From Candidatus Obscuribacterales bacterium (GTDB taxonomy: Bacteria > Cyanobacteriota > Vampirovibrionia > Obscuribacterales > Obscuribacteraceae), in contig JAKFVU010000083.1 in the NCBI GenBank assembly GCA_021732025.1, positions 26,932 to 90,931 on the forward strand: 64,000 nucleotides of DNA, given 5' to 3'. Positions 19,571 through 29,027 of the stretch are shown one piece after another. Made by a program: the position numbers and the translations under genes. The notes beneath the pieces are model-generated. The model was not told the DNA's origin and ran no database searches. It saw only the letters and a program-made list of their open reading frames with translations. How positions within the stretch are numbered: the first letter of the stretch is position 1; each line of letters begins with the position of its first letter.

Positions 19571-20068
19571 TTAGATAGAAGCTGCTGCAACCTGTTTGGC
19601 TGTTCTCGGCTCCGTTACAACAGCTTTCAGCTTGACCACATCAACTGAGCACGGTGCTCTATTTACAACCTTTTCAGCGACACTGCCTAAGAACAATCTG
19701 TCTATACCAGTTCGTCCATGGGAGCCGATAACAATCAAATCGGCCTTCCATTCAATGGCATTTTGGACAATTGTGTCACTGACATTGCCCTGCAGCACCT
19801 CACAGCCGACAGACTCAGCTCCAAACAACGATTGCAGCTTAGCACTAGTGGCATCCAACAATTGTTGCCCATGTATCTTTAGCTTCTTCTCGGCGTCAAT
19901 CATTAGTTCAACAGCTTGAGGCGCCACAAGGCCATACTGTTGAACAATTGGCTCTACCACGTGTATCACGCGGAACTTTGTTGAATCAGCCCAGTGCCGA
20001 TTAACAACGGCATCAATAGCCAATCGGGAACAAGCCGAATCATCTATCGCAATCAAAACTCTCATCAT
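19571..20068 (-). CDS. Universal stress protein (UspA family)
   Basis: 165 residues. Start at ATG 20068, directly behind GGTGGTGAG and followed by a second ATG, is better than longer upstream starts because the Usp fold begins at MRVLIAIDDS. Single domain with the ATP signature GSHGRTG..9..GS. Very similar in layout to the Usp at 16017 (both share GSVAEKV.NR..CSV.VVK). Convergent with the response regulator, whose stop is 8 bp away. Confidence 0.9.
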   Translation of the reverse strand: MMRVLIAIDDSACSRLAIDAVVNRHWADSTKFRVIHVVEPIVQQYGLVAPQAVELMIDAEKKLKIHGQQLLDATSAKLQSLFGAESVGCEVLQGNVSDTIVQNAIEWKADLIVIGSHGRTGIDRLFLGSVAEKVVNRAPCSVDVVKLKAVVTEPRTAKQVAAASI

Positions 20069-20253
20069 CTCACCACCAGTCATCTCACTACTGTGGCAAT
20101 TGTGACAAGGGCACTGGCCTCTAGCATCGACCAATGGAACTACAGGCTCGAAATTGCCCGACAAACCTATCATCCTGGCGGGTGATATGGCGGTCACTCC
20201 CAAAAGGGATAATAGCGGTATCAGTTAGGTCAGAGAATATCAGGAGTCCCGCT

Positions 20254-20691
20254 ATGCTACACAAGAAATTAAGACTGATCGGCTATTTGCGCACAGGTGG
20301 TACCAATCTCGGTATCGAAGCACAGAAACAAAAGATTGAAGAATTCTGTCACGAGCATCAACATACACTATGTGGTTTCAGCGCAGTGGATGAAGGCGAA
20401 CCAGCGCTAGGTCTAGCTGAAGTACTTCAAGCACTTCACGACTTCGATGGCATAATAGCCACTGACCTCAATCGCTTTGTCAAACACCACGAAGATCGCC
20501 TCGCTGACCTCAGGCCTCTAATTACAAAAATGATGCACCAGGGCAAAGTGTTGATTACGATTAACGAACAGCTCGAAACCCAGACAGCGAAGGGTCAATT
20601 TGTAACTCTGCAACTGCTAGATGAATGGTCTGACCGCGAAAGCATAGTTATGCCACCAATCCATGAGCATGCAGACATAAGTAACTATTAG
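20254..20691 (+). CDS. Solo serine-recombinase-like catalytic domain, probably inactive
   Basis: 145 residues from ATG 20254 with AGGAG 7 bases upstream. Matches the N-terminal resolvase fold: LIGYLRTGG, then LGIEAQKQKIEEFC, then DFDGIIATDLNRFVKH and an RPLITKM segment. The catalytic Ser of the YxRxS motif is absent (YLRTGG), and there is no C-terminal DNA-binding region. Such stand-alone domains may be regulators or relics of a mobile element. Divergent from the Usp gene at 20068. Confidence 0.7.
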   Translation: MLHKKLRLIGYLRTGGTNLGIEAQKQKIEEFCHEHQHTLCGFSAVDEGEPALGLAEVLQALHDFDGIIATDLNRFVKHHEDRLADLRPLITKMMHQGKVLITINEQLETQTAKGQFVTLQLLDEWSDRESIVMPPIHEHADISNY

Positions 20692-20725
20692 AGTTTACGG
20701 TGTAGGCAGCGGCTGTTTGGAGTTA

Positions 20726-21709
20726 CTAGCGTCCAGCTCTACTAACTTCTTCAGCTCTGCTAGATTCTACAGCTCTACTAGCGGGAGCCGCGTTATCAAC
20801 CGTCGCCACAGACTGCTCTGAGAAAGATGATGTGTTCTGCGGCGGTAAGAACAAAGTACAAGCAGCAGCGACATCGCGAATAACATAATCGAGCGACTCA
20901 CCAGTGCATACCTTTCGACCTTGCTCAGTGGCACAGGTAGTTAGAACCACAAGGGTATCGTTGTTCTCAGCACCAGAGGACGAAAGAAATTTCTCTAACT
21001 CGTAGAGCCTGCGACCAACCACTGAAATTGGCATTTTATCGGCTTCTTTGTCATAACTTTCGCTAAGCTCCTGACGCACCGAATTGATCAATGAATCAAT
21101 TGTTTTACTGCGACCAGTACATACAATTTCCGCCTTCCGACCGGTGAGCTTGGTTAGCTGAACAAAGGCCTTAATCGTCTCTCGACTATAGGTCTCAGCG
21201 CTTACCAGAAGCACACTACGCTTCCACAATTGCATAGCATTCTGCACAACCAGAAGAGGAACGGGACAAAGTTCGGCCACGCGCTGACAAAGGCTAGTAT
21301 TGATATAACGCTTCTGGTGAATGTGTCTCTGTCTAAACTTCGACTTGTGGCCCATAACTACTAGGTCATGACTGATGGCGCGACGCAGAATAGAATCAAT
21401 AATATTTCCTTCGTCAATCTCACAAGTTGCTTCAATACCACTATTGGCTATGCGACACTCAAAAGCATGCATGAGCGTTTCAGCCACAGAACGCAAAGTC
21501 ATTTCGATTGTTTGATAGGCCGCCATGTAGGGTCCGCTACCTATAATTCCCGGCAAATCTTGACCGACAATCTCCCACAGAGATTGACTATCGACGACTG
21601 TCTGGGCTGTTAGCTTGGCGTTCTTCGTCTCGGCCAGAGCTGCTGCCACATCGGCTGCAAAAAGTGCTTCTTGCGAACCGTCTAGAGCCAGTAGAAAAGA
21701 TTTAGCCAT
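20726..21709 (-). CDS. Tandem universal stress protein
   Basis: 327 residues from ATG 21709, with GAGG about 8 bases upstream. First Usp domain is clear (MAKSFLLALDGSQEALFAADVAAALAE; VVMGHKSKF...VPLLVV). The second half (from about residue 165, RSVLLVSAETYSRETIKAFVQL) is a diverged Usp-like domain. The canonical GxxG..GS nucleotide-binding signature is not intact in either half, so this may be of the non-ATP-binding class. The last 30 residues are a Ser/Arg/Ala-rich tail (SRAVESSRAEEVSRAGR). Confidence 0.8.
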   Translation of the reverse strand: MAKSFLLALDGSQEALFAADVAAALAETKNAKLTAQTVVDSQSLWEIVGQDLPGIIGSGPYMAAYQTIEMTLRSVAETLMHAFECRIANSGIEATCEIDEGNIIDSILRRAISHDLVVMGHKSKFRQRHIHQKRYINTSLCQRVAELCPVPLLVVQNAMQLWKRSVLLVSAETYSRETIKAFVQLTKLTGRKAEIVCTGRSKTIDSLINSVRQELSESYDKEADKMPISVVGRRLYELEKFLSSSGAENNDTLVVLTTCATEQGRKVCTGESLDYVIRDVAAACTLFLPPQNTSSFSEQSVATVDNAAPASRAVESSRAEEVSRAGR

Positions 21710-21957
21710 GATCAGGACCTCTTCATACATTTCTCATGCATGGAAGATCTAATTCTCCCAGGCTACAATTATTATTAAACGTCAAATCTGGTCTATTAAT
21801 ATCAACCGAAGGGACTAAGAGTACTAAGAAGAGAAACGGCATATAGCAACTGACGTGGACGCTCAAATTGTGCAAAATTGGCAAAATCATTCTGTCGAAC
21901 GAGTACAGCCAACTGAGAACCTGTTGTAATTGAGAGTGTCAGAAGAAAAGGTTTTAT

Positions 21958-22776
21958 ATGCAAAAAGTAAACTACAAACTGCTAGCACCAATAGTGGCAC
22001 TGGTTCTCAGCACTACAATTACATCTGGCATCTCCAATGCAGTTGAGCAAAAAAATGCGAACTCAAAAGCAGCCCCAGCCGCCACTACCGAAGTCTTATA
22101 CGTAGACCATGGCAAATACAAAGGTCTACCGACTTCTGCAAAAAGTAGTAAAGGCGCCAAATTTTTCAAACAAAATAATTGCTTCACCTGCCATTCAATT
22201 GAAGGAAACGGTGGATGCCTTGCACCTCCTTTAGATGGCATCGGTGGCCGCCGCAGTAAGATTTTTATCGAGTCACGCATCACCAATGACGAAAAAGCCA
22301 TGGCCCACTTCCTCAAAATTTACCCCTACGCTGAGCTACTAGAGCATCCGCGCATATCGGGAGCACAAGCGAAAGACATAGCGACCTATTTGATGACTCT
22401 AAGCGATCTGCCAGGAGCTGTGAAAATTAGTGGCCACAAAGTCAGTTCAAAAACTCCATTTCACTCCACAGAGGATGCCGCTGATTGTCACAAGGACAGA
22501 ATTCCGAAAGTCGCAGAGGGTAGAATGCTCTTCAACGATCGCAGCTGTCTTGTTTGCCATTCGGTCAGAAATCTAGGCGGTCACTTTGCCCCGGCTTTAG
22601 ACGGAATCTCCAAACGACATGATCGCCAATACGTGTCAGATCGCATCACCGCAGCCGAATTCTTCAATCAAAACGGAGAAAATGAATATAGCGGTCGGGG
22701 CACAGTTATGCCTCCATCCGATCTAAACTCTAATCAGGTAGAAAGTATCACAGACTATCTCATGTCACTTCCATAA
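21958..22776 (+). CDS. Secreted diheme cytochrome c
   Basis: 272 residues. Signal peptide (cleavage near SGISNA). Two class I cytochrome c domains: heme site C75-F-T-C-H79 with LAPPLDG following, and C197-L-V-C-H201 with FAPALDG following. Candidate axial Met in VMPPSDL for the second heme; for the first, no clear equivalent Met is seen. AAAGG precedes the ATG. A periplasmic electron carrier that could feed a terminal oxidase or reductase not in the window. Followed 11 bp later by the acyltransferase gene, so probably one operon. Confidence 0.9.
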   Translation: MQKVNYKLLAPIVALVLSTTITSGISNAVEQKNANSKAAPAATTEVLYVDHGKYKGLPTSAKSSKGAKFFKQNNCFTCHSIEGNGGCLAPPLDGIGGRRSKIFIESRITNDEKAMAHFLKIYPYAELLEHPRISGAQAKDIATYLMTLSDLPGAVKISGHKVSSKTPFHSTEDAADCHKDRIPKVAEGRMLFNDRSCLVCHSVRNLGGHFAPALDGISKRHDRQYVSDRITAAEFFNQNGENEYSGRGTVMPPSDLNSNQVESITDYLMSLP

Positions 22777-22787
22777 AGGCTTAAGCG

Positions 22788-23996
22788 GTGCGAGCTCTAT
22801 CTGAATTTAGACCCCCAGAGCACAATCGAGCAGTTATAGCTTTCTGCCAGTTTTTGATACCAATCTACTGTCGATATATAGACCACTTCACTTGCCGCTT
22901 TAGGGACGCGCATCAGTCGGTAGCGGCATTAAGAGATAAGCGCACTATAATTTTGCTAAATCATGCAGACAGACAAGATCCTAGCGTGGTGGTATTTCTT
23001 GCCAAGCATCTTAAAGAGCAAATTCATTGCATGGTTGCCAGAGAAGTTTTCGACTGGTACCACGGCATCTTAGGTTGTTTTTTTCAAAAGTTTGGTTGCT
23101 ACTCTGTAAATCGCGGTGCTGGTGATACCACTTCTATTGAAACAACCAAGAGAATACTGAAAGCGGGTAAACATAAACTCGTTGTCTTTCCAGAAGCAGA
23201 GATCACTGGTGATGATCACTTGGTTCACACAATAAGCACGGCTCTTGTACACATTCTACTGGAAGTGCAAGAAGAACTTTCTGAGCCCCTCTGGGTGCTA
23301 CCAGTAGGAATTAGCTATAAGCTCGAAACGGCACTCGAGGTAAGCCTTGAAAGAGCTCTAAATGCTGTTGAAAAGCAAGTCGGAATTAAAAATAGTGCTC
23401 CTGAAATTAGCACTCGAATTTCCAATGCCATTGACAAGCTGATCAGTAACTTAGCTGATCACTATAGCTTCGTCGTCATGAGCGACCATACACAAGCCGA
23501 AAAAGTAAGTGGTTTGACCAAACATATCTGCCACCGAATTGCTCAATTTATAGGGAGCGAGATCGCGCACAAAACACCTGAACAACTATTGTATCTTCTG
23601 CGCAATGCTGTTGATGAAAAGCTTGGAACTCATTTGCCTGAAGGCGATCATCAAAAGAAACTTAGTAAGAGGAACAGACAATTTCATGATGAATTTATCA
23701 ATGACTTAAATCGCGTTGAAAATCTCCTCATTTTTCATAGAGTCTTGCAACAACCAAGTTCAGCAATTCAACTTTGTCGCACCGTTGATTTTCTCGAAGT
23801 AGAAACCATCGGGCGAATATCAAGCAAAGGCCGGCAAGTGGCTACAGTCTACTTTGGCGAGCCGCTCTCAGTGGCGGACTATTTGACTCACTATAAAGAA
23901 AGCAAGCACGCAGCAATTGCCGAATTGAAGACCGCCATTCACGACCGTCTGCAAGCAGCTCTCGATTGCTCTCAAAGCCTCAACAGCCCCTCTTAA
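22788..23996 (+). CDS. PlsC-like acyltransferase (1-acyl-glycerol-3-phosphate type)
   Basis: 402 residues, GTG start with AAGG upstream. Contains the four-block acyltransferase pattern: NHADRQD (NHx4D catalytic), YSVNRG, and VFPEAE. The C-terminal 180 residues are a helical extension beyond the usual 240-residue enzyme. No clear transmembrane segment. Substrate not predictable: lysophosphatidate or another glycerolipid/wax-like acceptor. Sits in the stress island directly after the cytochrome c gene. The stop overlaps the stop of the convergent Usp gene by 3 bp. Confidence 0.8.
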   Translation: MRALSEFRPPEHNRAVIAFCQFLIPIYCRYIDHFTCRFRDAHQSVAALRDKRTIILLNHADRQDPSVVVFLAKHLKEQIHCMVAREVFDWYHGILGCFFQKFGCYSVNRGAGDTTSIETTKRILKAGKHKLVVFPEAEITGDDHLVHTISTALVHILLEVQEELSEPLWVLPVGISYKLETALEVSLERALNAVEKQVGIKNSAPEISTRISNAIDKLISNLADHYSFVVMSDHTQAEKVSGLTKHICHRIAQFIGSEIAHKTPEQLLYLLRNAVDEKLGTHLPEGDHQKKLSKRNRQFHDEFINDLNRVENLLIFHRVLQQPSSAIQLCRTVDFLEVETIGRISSKGRQVATVYFGEPLSVADYLTHYKESKHAAIAELKTAIHDRLQAALDCSQSLNSPS

Positions 23997-24478
23997 ACAA
24001 CGGCACTGGCACGCCCGTGCTTGTTGCGATGAGGCGCAGTTGAAACAACCTCAACTGAACAAGGTGCGTGATTAGCGACAGTGCGAGAAACACTGCCAAT
24101 CATATTATGGGGGCAGACATCTTTAGAGTGGGCCCCTATCAATATTTTGTCGGCAGACCACTCAACAGCTGCACTAACTATTTCAGCCCACGGAGCCCCT
24201 TCGCGCACTTCAAAATGAACAGATGCGGAGGAAACTGCTTCTTCCAACTTGTGACGCATAGCCTCACAATGATGACGAGCAGCTGCTTTTCGCTTAGTAT
24301 AGATTTCAGAGGCTGTGTGGGCGTACTCAGACACTGAAAGATCTGCATACGAAACACATGTCGGCTCAAGAACAGTTAGTATCTTGAAGTTTACGTCAGC
24401 AGGCCATTTGCGACCTATGACTGAACGAATTAGCTCTCCAGACGATGGGGAGTCATCAACAGCAATAATAATCTTCAT
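23993..24478 (-). CDS. Universal stress protein (UspA family)
   Basis: 161 residues from ATG 24478, preceded by GAGG 5 bases upstream. Opens MKIIIAVDDSPSS; the nucleotide-binding loop is altered (IGAHSKDVCPHNMIGSVSR), keeping the final GS but losing the second Gly. Ends in the same HAPCSVEVV strand as the other Usp proteins here. Fourth Usp gene in the island. Confidence 0.85.
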   Translation of the reverse strand: MKIIIAVDDSPSSGELIRSVIGRKWPADVNFKILTVLEPTCVSYADLSVSEYAHTASEIYTKRKAAARHHCEAMRHKLEEAVSSASVHFEVREGAPWAEIVSAAVEWSADKILIGAHSKDVCPHNMIGSVSRTVANHAPCSVEVVSTAPHRNKHGRASAVV

Positions 24479-24615
24479 CGATACCTCAATCATACGGTGA
24501 CAGCAAAAGACAAAGATATCGGCACGCTGAACAGAGATCTCACTAATGCCATTTGCTACTACCAATCTAACGATATTTGGTCACAGACGTATCAACCACT
24601 AGACTGAATGATCTA

Positions 24616-25506
24616 TCAATTTTCTCTTTTCGTTAAATCTGCGGCAAAGCCTTTGAGCCATTGAGAATCCCAGCCGGTGAAGGGGCCTATGCGATGGCGC
24701 AACAGATAATTTAGTTGGCGCTGAATGGCAAACTGTACTTCCTTCGCCAATCGAAGGCGCAATTGCCGGTCACTAGCACGCTCGCTAGGATAATCGAAAA
24801 CAATAGGCTTACCGACTACGATTAACATTTTTACTGGGAGCGGCAAAGAGCTGGTGGTGATAGGCAACCATGGAAAAGCCGGTGTCAAAGGAAAATAAGG
24901 CATATCGAGAAAGTGAGCTAGTCCTTGCAAACGGGTAAAAATCGGATAAATCTCATCAGCTCCTACCACTGTAATTGGTATCACCGGAGAACCTGTTGCA
25001 AGCGCCGCCTTAACAAAACCAGGATCAAAATCGGCTAAGCGATAGCGTTGCTTGAACAACTTTCCCGTTCCGCGAGGGCCTTCCGGGTAGAAGAAGACCA
25101 ATTCTTCCTTCTCTAGTAGCTCCTTTGCTACAGAATAACGGGCAGGGACGCCTCCCATACCCCGAATCATATCTTTGATTACTGGAATACTGAGAAGATA
25201 ATCCAAGGCAAGACAACGGATACGCCGCGGCTGAGGGTGAAGATTGTAATTAGCACAATTAGTCATGTAAGCATCAATGGGCAGCCCCCCAGAATGGTTG
25301 CCCACCAAGATGGCGCGGCCATTAGCGGGAATATTCTCAATTCCTATAGTCTCAACTTGATAGTAGTCGTCATAGAAAAAGCGGAAGAAAGTCTCCCAAT
25401 GCGCGAAGCTATCAAGATTGAAGCCAAACTCGTCGGGCTCTTGATTCTCATACCGAGAGGCAAAGCAGCGTCTTAACTTATTTAGCTTAGAAGTCGATAA
25501 ATACAT
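24616..25506 (-). CDS. PlsC-like acyltransferase / hemolysin-type lipid acyltransferase
   Basis: 296 residues, ATG 25506 with TAGGG upstream. Catalytic NHSGGLPID (NHx4D), a GGVPA block, and FYPEGPRG (glycine/glutamate block III) followed by VIPITVVGADEIYP, as in diacylglycerol/AGPAT-family enzymes. No signal peptide; peripheral membrane enzyme likely. Divergent from the release-factor-fold gene at 25666. Confidence 0.8.
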   Translation of the reverse strand: MYLSTSKLNKLRRCFASRYENQEPDEFGFNLDSFAHWETFFRFFYDDYYQVETIGIENIPANGRAILVGNHSGGLPIDAYMTNCANYNLHPQPRRIRCLALDYLLSIPVIKDMIRGMGGVPARYSVAKELLEKEELVFFYPEGPRGTGKLFKQRYRLADFDPGFVKAALATGSPVIPITVVGADEIYPIFTRLQGLAHFLDMPYFPLTPAFPWLPITTSSLPLPVKMLIVVGKPIVFDYPSERASDRQLRLRLAKEVQFAIQRQLNYLLRHRIGPFTGWDSQWLKGFAADLTKREN

Positions 25507-25665
25507 AGCAAACCCTAAAAGGAACTATATATGGAAACGAGTAGTCCTCTAGGATGGAGCGTAGCCATGAGAGTCCTTGCTAAAGTTAAGCACGGTCCTT
25601 AAATCCACATATTCCCTTTTCAATAGAATATCTCCAACTTACTTATCTTCAATGGAACAATACAA

Positions 25666-26646
25666 ATGAAAAACGCCATGGCCGAGCTAGTCACTGCACA
25701 AGAATCTCCGATTCTTTCAATCATTGTCGATCTCGGAATCGTTAAGCGCGACAACGAAGCTAAGCTGAAACACCTCATGGGTGAAGCAGCGAAACTAATT
25801 CCTAGCGATGTCACAACGATAGATCGCGATGTACTATTGAAGCGTCTCGAGCTAATTTTCACTGGCCTAGAATCAGAAACCCACAATGCCAGCGTGGCGG
25901 TCTTTATCGCTAAAGACTACGCCAAAGTAGTTCCCCTTAACTATCGAGCTACAGAAAGAATTGTCTTGGGCACGGCCTTTGCGGCAAGCGAAGTAGCCTA
26001 TTCTACGGCCAGTTGTCCCCGTTTCAACATTCTTGTTGGCGGCGGCAGCTCAGTGCGTCTATTTGAAGCGGCTGCTGATCAAATTGTTGAGATCAAAGAC
26101 AACGAGAAGCTTGCTCACGTGGGCCACCTCCTCAAATCTCATGATCATGCAGCTCACCCAAGCGAACAACAAAAAATTCACGAGGCAGTGGCAGCTTTGT
26201 GCGAATCGTTGCATTGGCCGCTGATCTTAGTTGGCGGTGCTCAATTTGCCGACACATCTAGTCTAACGGACCAAGTAATTGCTTCAATTGAAGGTAATTA
26301 CGAGCACGCCACCAGTACCGAGATTCTCACAGTCTCTAAAGATTTGCTGCAAACATGGAAAGATGAGCAAGCGGCTAAAGAGCTCGAAGAAATAGAAAAG
26401 CTTGTCGCCGATAAGCGCCTGGGTTCGGGCAGAGATGAAATAACTGAATTGATTAAGGCCGGTCGAGTAGAGAAACTCTACGTAGCAGAATCAGCAGCAT
26501 TGAAAGTTGATAGCGCCGCTGAAAATCAGCTAACAGTGGTTGACGAATTGATTACTTCAACTTTTCAGTTTGGTGGTGAAGTGGTATTTCTGCCAGAAAA
26601 TAGCCTAGCAAAATACGAAGGTATGGCAGCAGCATTGCGCTACTAG
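25666..26646 (+). CDS. baeRF/Vms1-like release-factor-fold protein
   Basis: 326 residues, ATG with GGAAC upstream. Pattern matches the bacterial archaeo-eukaryotic release-factor superfamily: VAVFIAKDYAKVVPL, LVGGGSSVRLFEA, then LILVGGAQFAD, a helix-rich middle, and the diagnostic LGSGRDEITELIKAGRVEKLYV followed by VDELITSTFQFGGEVVFLP. Proteins of this class act on stalled ribosome/peptidyl-tRNA or modulate translation in dormancy. In Mycobacterium tuberculosis a related protein (Rv2629, from memory) belongs to the DosR regulon. No GGQ motif is seen. Confidence 0.7.
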   Translation: MKNAMAELVTAQESPILSIIVDLGIVKRDNEAKLKHLMGEAAKLIPSDVTTIDRDVLLKRLELIFTGLESETHNASVAVFIAKDYAKVVPLNYRATERIVLGTAFAASEVAYSTASCPRFNILVGGGSSVRLFEAAADQIVEIKDNEKLAHVGHLLKSHDHAAHPSEQQKIHEAVAALCESLHWPLILVGGAQFADTSSLTDQVIASIEGNYEHATSTEILTVSKDLLQTWKDEQAAKELEEIEKLVADKRLGSGRDEITELIKAGRVEKLYVAESAALKVDSAAENQLTVVDELITSTFQFGGEVVFLPENSLAKYEGMAAALRY

Positions 26647-26707
26647 AGCTTTCACAGAAGCGCCATGAGAGTGGCACAATCGAGTCGGAGAATAAGCTTC
26701 ATTGGCA

Positions 26708-28033
26708 CTAGTGCCAGTGAAGCTTCTCACAATCAGCTTCTAGTTTGTCTCTAAAGTCTGGGTGGGCAATACTAATGAGTGCCTGCATTCTTTCTTTAAG
26801 AGTCTTGCCGTAGAGCTGGGCAATACCATATTCAGTGACCACATAGTGCACGTCAGCACGAGAAGTGACAACTCCACTGCCGAGAGCTAGATTTGCCACA
26901 ATGCGAGAAATCGTCCCATTCTTAGCGGTTGATGGCAGGGCAATAATTGCTTTGCCATCCTTTGCTCGCGCTGCTCCTCTAATAAAATCTACCTGTCCGC
27001 CGACTCCGCTGTATAAATAATCACCAATTGAATCAGCCGCCACCTGACCGGTAACATCAATTTGCAAAGCGGAGTTGATTGCGGTCATCTTGTAGTTTTG
27101 AGAGATAACGAAAGGGTCATTAATGTAATCGCTCGTTTGAAACTCGAAAAGCGGATTGTCATTGACAAATTCATATAGTCGACGACTACCAATCACAAAA
27201 GTCACAGCAATCTTGCCAGGCAAGACTGTTTTGGCATCATTAGTAACCACACCCTTCTCAATCAAATCAATGACACCGTCAGAAAGCATTTCACTATGAA
27301 TCCCAAGATTTCGCTTATCCCCTAGCTGCAAGAGTATGGCATTAGGTATCGAACCAATTCCAAGTTGCAATGTGGCCCCGTCTTCTATCAAAGAAGCAAC
27401 GTTGCGACCAATGGTCTGTTCGACCTCAGTAGGATGGGCCGCAAGCAATTCTGGCAGTGCTCTGTCGCATTCAACTACATAGTCAAACTTGTCGATATGC
27501 ACAAATGCTCGCCCTAGGGTCCGTGGCATTTGCTTGTTCACTTCGGCAATGACTATTCGCGCCTTGCGGCGAGCGGCAATAGTGCAATCCACAGATACCC
27601 CGTAACTACAATAGCCATGGGCATCTGGTGGAGAAACCTGAATCATACAAACATCAATCGGAACAATTTCGCGTTCAAATAAAGCTGGGATCTCACTTAG
27701 GAAAACCGGCATGTAGTCGGCTCTTCCTTCATTTACAGACTGCCGCACATTTTCGCCGATGAAAAGGGCGTGCACACGAAATGACTGAGCGAACTCCTTA
27801 CGGGCATACTCAGCGGTCCCCATAGTAAGCAAGTGCAAAATAGTAACGTCACGTAATTCTGGCGCCCTGTCTATCATAGCCTCAATCAAACTGGCCGGAG
27901 CTGCGGCATTTGAATGAATATAGACACTATCACCAGAGGTAATTTTTAGAGCTGCATCTGAGGCGCTGACTATCTTCCTGCTGTACCGCTCTTGCCAGCG
28001 GGTCGACACCAGCGTAATTTCATCAGCACTCAT
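26708..28033 (-). CDS. Acetyl-CoA hydrolase / 4-hydroxybutyrate CoA-transferase family
   Basis: 441 residues, ATG with GGGAG upstream, close to the family length. CoA-transferase folds: GDSVYIHSNAAAPASLIEAM; QVSPPDAHGYCSYG; GIGSIPNAIL; and the catalytic Glu in GIHSEMLSDGVIDL. Ends with VVTEYGIAQLYGKTLKER. Moves CoA between acetate and an organic acid, typical of fermentative acetate/butyrate metabolism or acetate overflow when oxygen is scarce. Specific acid not predictable. Confidence 0.85.
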   Translation of the reverse strand: MSADEITLVSTRWQERYSRKIVSASDAALKITSGDSVYIHSNAAAPASLIEAMIDRAPELRDVTILHLLTMGTAEYARKEFAQSFRVHALFIGENVRQSVNEGRADYMPVFLSEIPALFEREIVPIDVCMIQVSPPDAHGYCSYGVSVDCTIAARRKARIVIAEVNKQMPRTLGRAFVHIDKFDYVVECDRALPELLAAHPTEVEQTIGRNVASLIEDGATLQLGIGSIPNAILLQLGDKRNLGIHSEMLSDGVIDLIEKGVVTNDAKTVLPGKIAVTFVIGSRRLYEFVNDNPLFEFQTSDYINDPFVISQNYKMTAINSALQIDVTGQVAADSIGDYLYSGVGGQVDFIRGAARAKDGKAIIALPSTAKNGTISRIVANLALGSGVVTSRADVHYVVTEYGIAQLYGKTLKERMQALISIAHPDFRDKLEADCEKLHWH

Positions 28034-28165
28034 TCGATACTCCCATTAACGTGTTTACACACTTACTAACCTGACATTATCCCAGCCTCGCCCGTGTATT
28101 TATCGATATTGATGCCAACAATATAAGTCTAGTACCGCCAAAGCACGCAGTTGTCAAAGTCGCTC

Positions 28166-28699
28166 TCAGCAATTGTGTGTAATGGCAAGGGTCGACAGGA
28201 CCAAGCGCGATAGACTCTTGGCCATAGACGGCAAACAACTTTCGATAGTGGATGAGGCACTGCCTGTCCAATCGACTTCGCTGACTTCAATGGCGAATAA
28301 AATAATCTGTTTGGGTAAAGCAATTCGCCCTGTTGTCAGAATCAAGTCTTCGAGCAGAGAAAGGCCATGAGTCGACGGATATTTCAACGGAGCGGCCCAG
28401 CTACCGCTAGCAACTACACTCAAATCAGTAATAGAAATACTCCCAGAAACAGAGCCGCTTCTGGTTGCGTCAACTATTATGGCTGAATGATGGCCGGCAA
28501 AGGTATCACCGAGCAGGTTCTTATCAACTCCTAGATCAAAGCGGCACAGGCGCGCCAGCAAATCAACATCTAATGCATCGCAAACCCGCTGAGCAATGCC
28601 GTGACTACCCTCGAGGGAATTTTCGAACGTGACCAAAACCAAGCCACTCGATTGGGTGGCGGCAGAATGCTTACAAATCATCTCGCTAGTTGATTTCAC
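28166..28699 (-). CDS. Hydrogenase-maturation-peptidase-like protein (M52 fold), altered metal ligand
   Basis: 177 residues from GTG 28699 (ATG at 28681 also possible). The pattern follows HyaD/HybD: opening strand VLVTFENSLEGSHGIAQRVCDAL, ..AIIVDATRSGSVSGSI.., STHGLSLLEDLI, and LFAIEVSEVDWTGSAS. In HybD the nickel ligands are Glu16, Asp62 and His93; here the Asp (IIVDA) and His (STHG) are kept, but the Glu position appears to be His (SHG). No hydrogenase genes lie in the window. Weak start context lowers certainty on the N-terminus. Confidence 0.6.
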   Translation of the reverse strand: MKSTSEMICKHSAATQSSGLVLVTFENSLEGSHGIAQRVCDALDVDLLARLCRFDLGVDKNLLGDTFAGHHSAIIVDATRSGSVSGSISITDLSVVASGSWAAPLKYPSTHGLSLLEDLILTTGRIALPKQIILFAIEVSEVDWTGSASSTIESCLPSMAKSLSRLVLSTLAITHNC

Positions 28700-29027
28700 A
28701 CGCTTCGGTGCCGATTTCTGTGCCTGTCGGCGGGTACTGGAAGTATTGGAGGTATTGGAAAGCTCAAAGCAATCTTGTCATAGACAGTTCTATGGCGAAT
28801 CATCCCTTTGGACAGTATTGAAAATTGCTCCAGCACTACAGATTAGCAACTCAGAGATATGCAGTTAACTACAGCACTGGCGAGCACACTTACTAGCAAA
28901 CGCCGCTAATAACATCCACCCTAAGAGTGATTATGAAAATACCTGCGCTAACACCACCATTTGGGGAATATAGGAAGTCACAGTAACAATTGAAATTAGT
29001 TATTCGAAAGCAATTTAAGGTGTGCCG
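28700..29027. other. Intergenic region between divergent genes (328 bp)
   Basis: Separates the M52-like gene (minus) from the glycosyltransferase gene (plus). I see a short imperfect direct repeat near 28737-28762 (units like GGAAGTATT, GGAGGTATT). No convincing promoter, hairpin or coding frame was found; the plus frame at 28629-28868 looks like a shadow. Confidence 0.4.
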
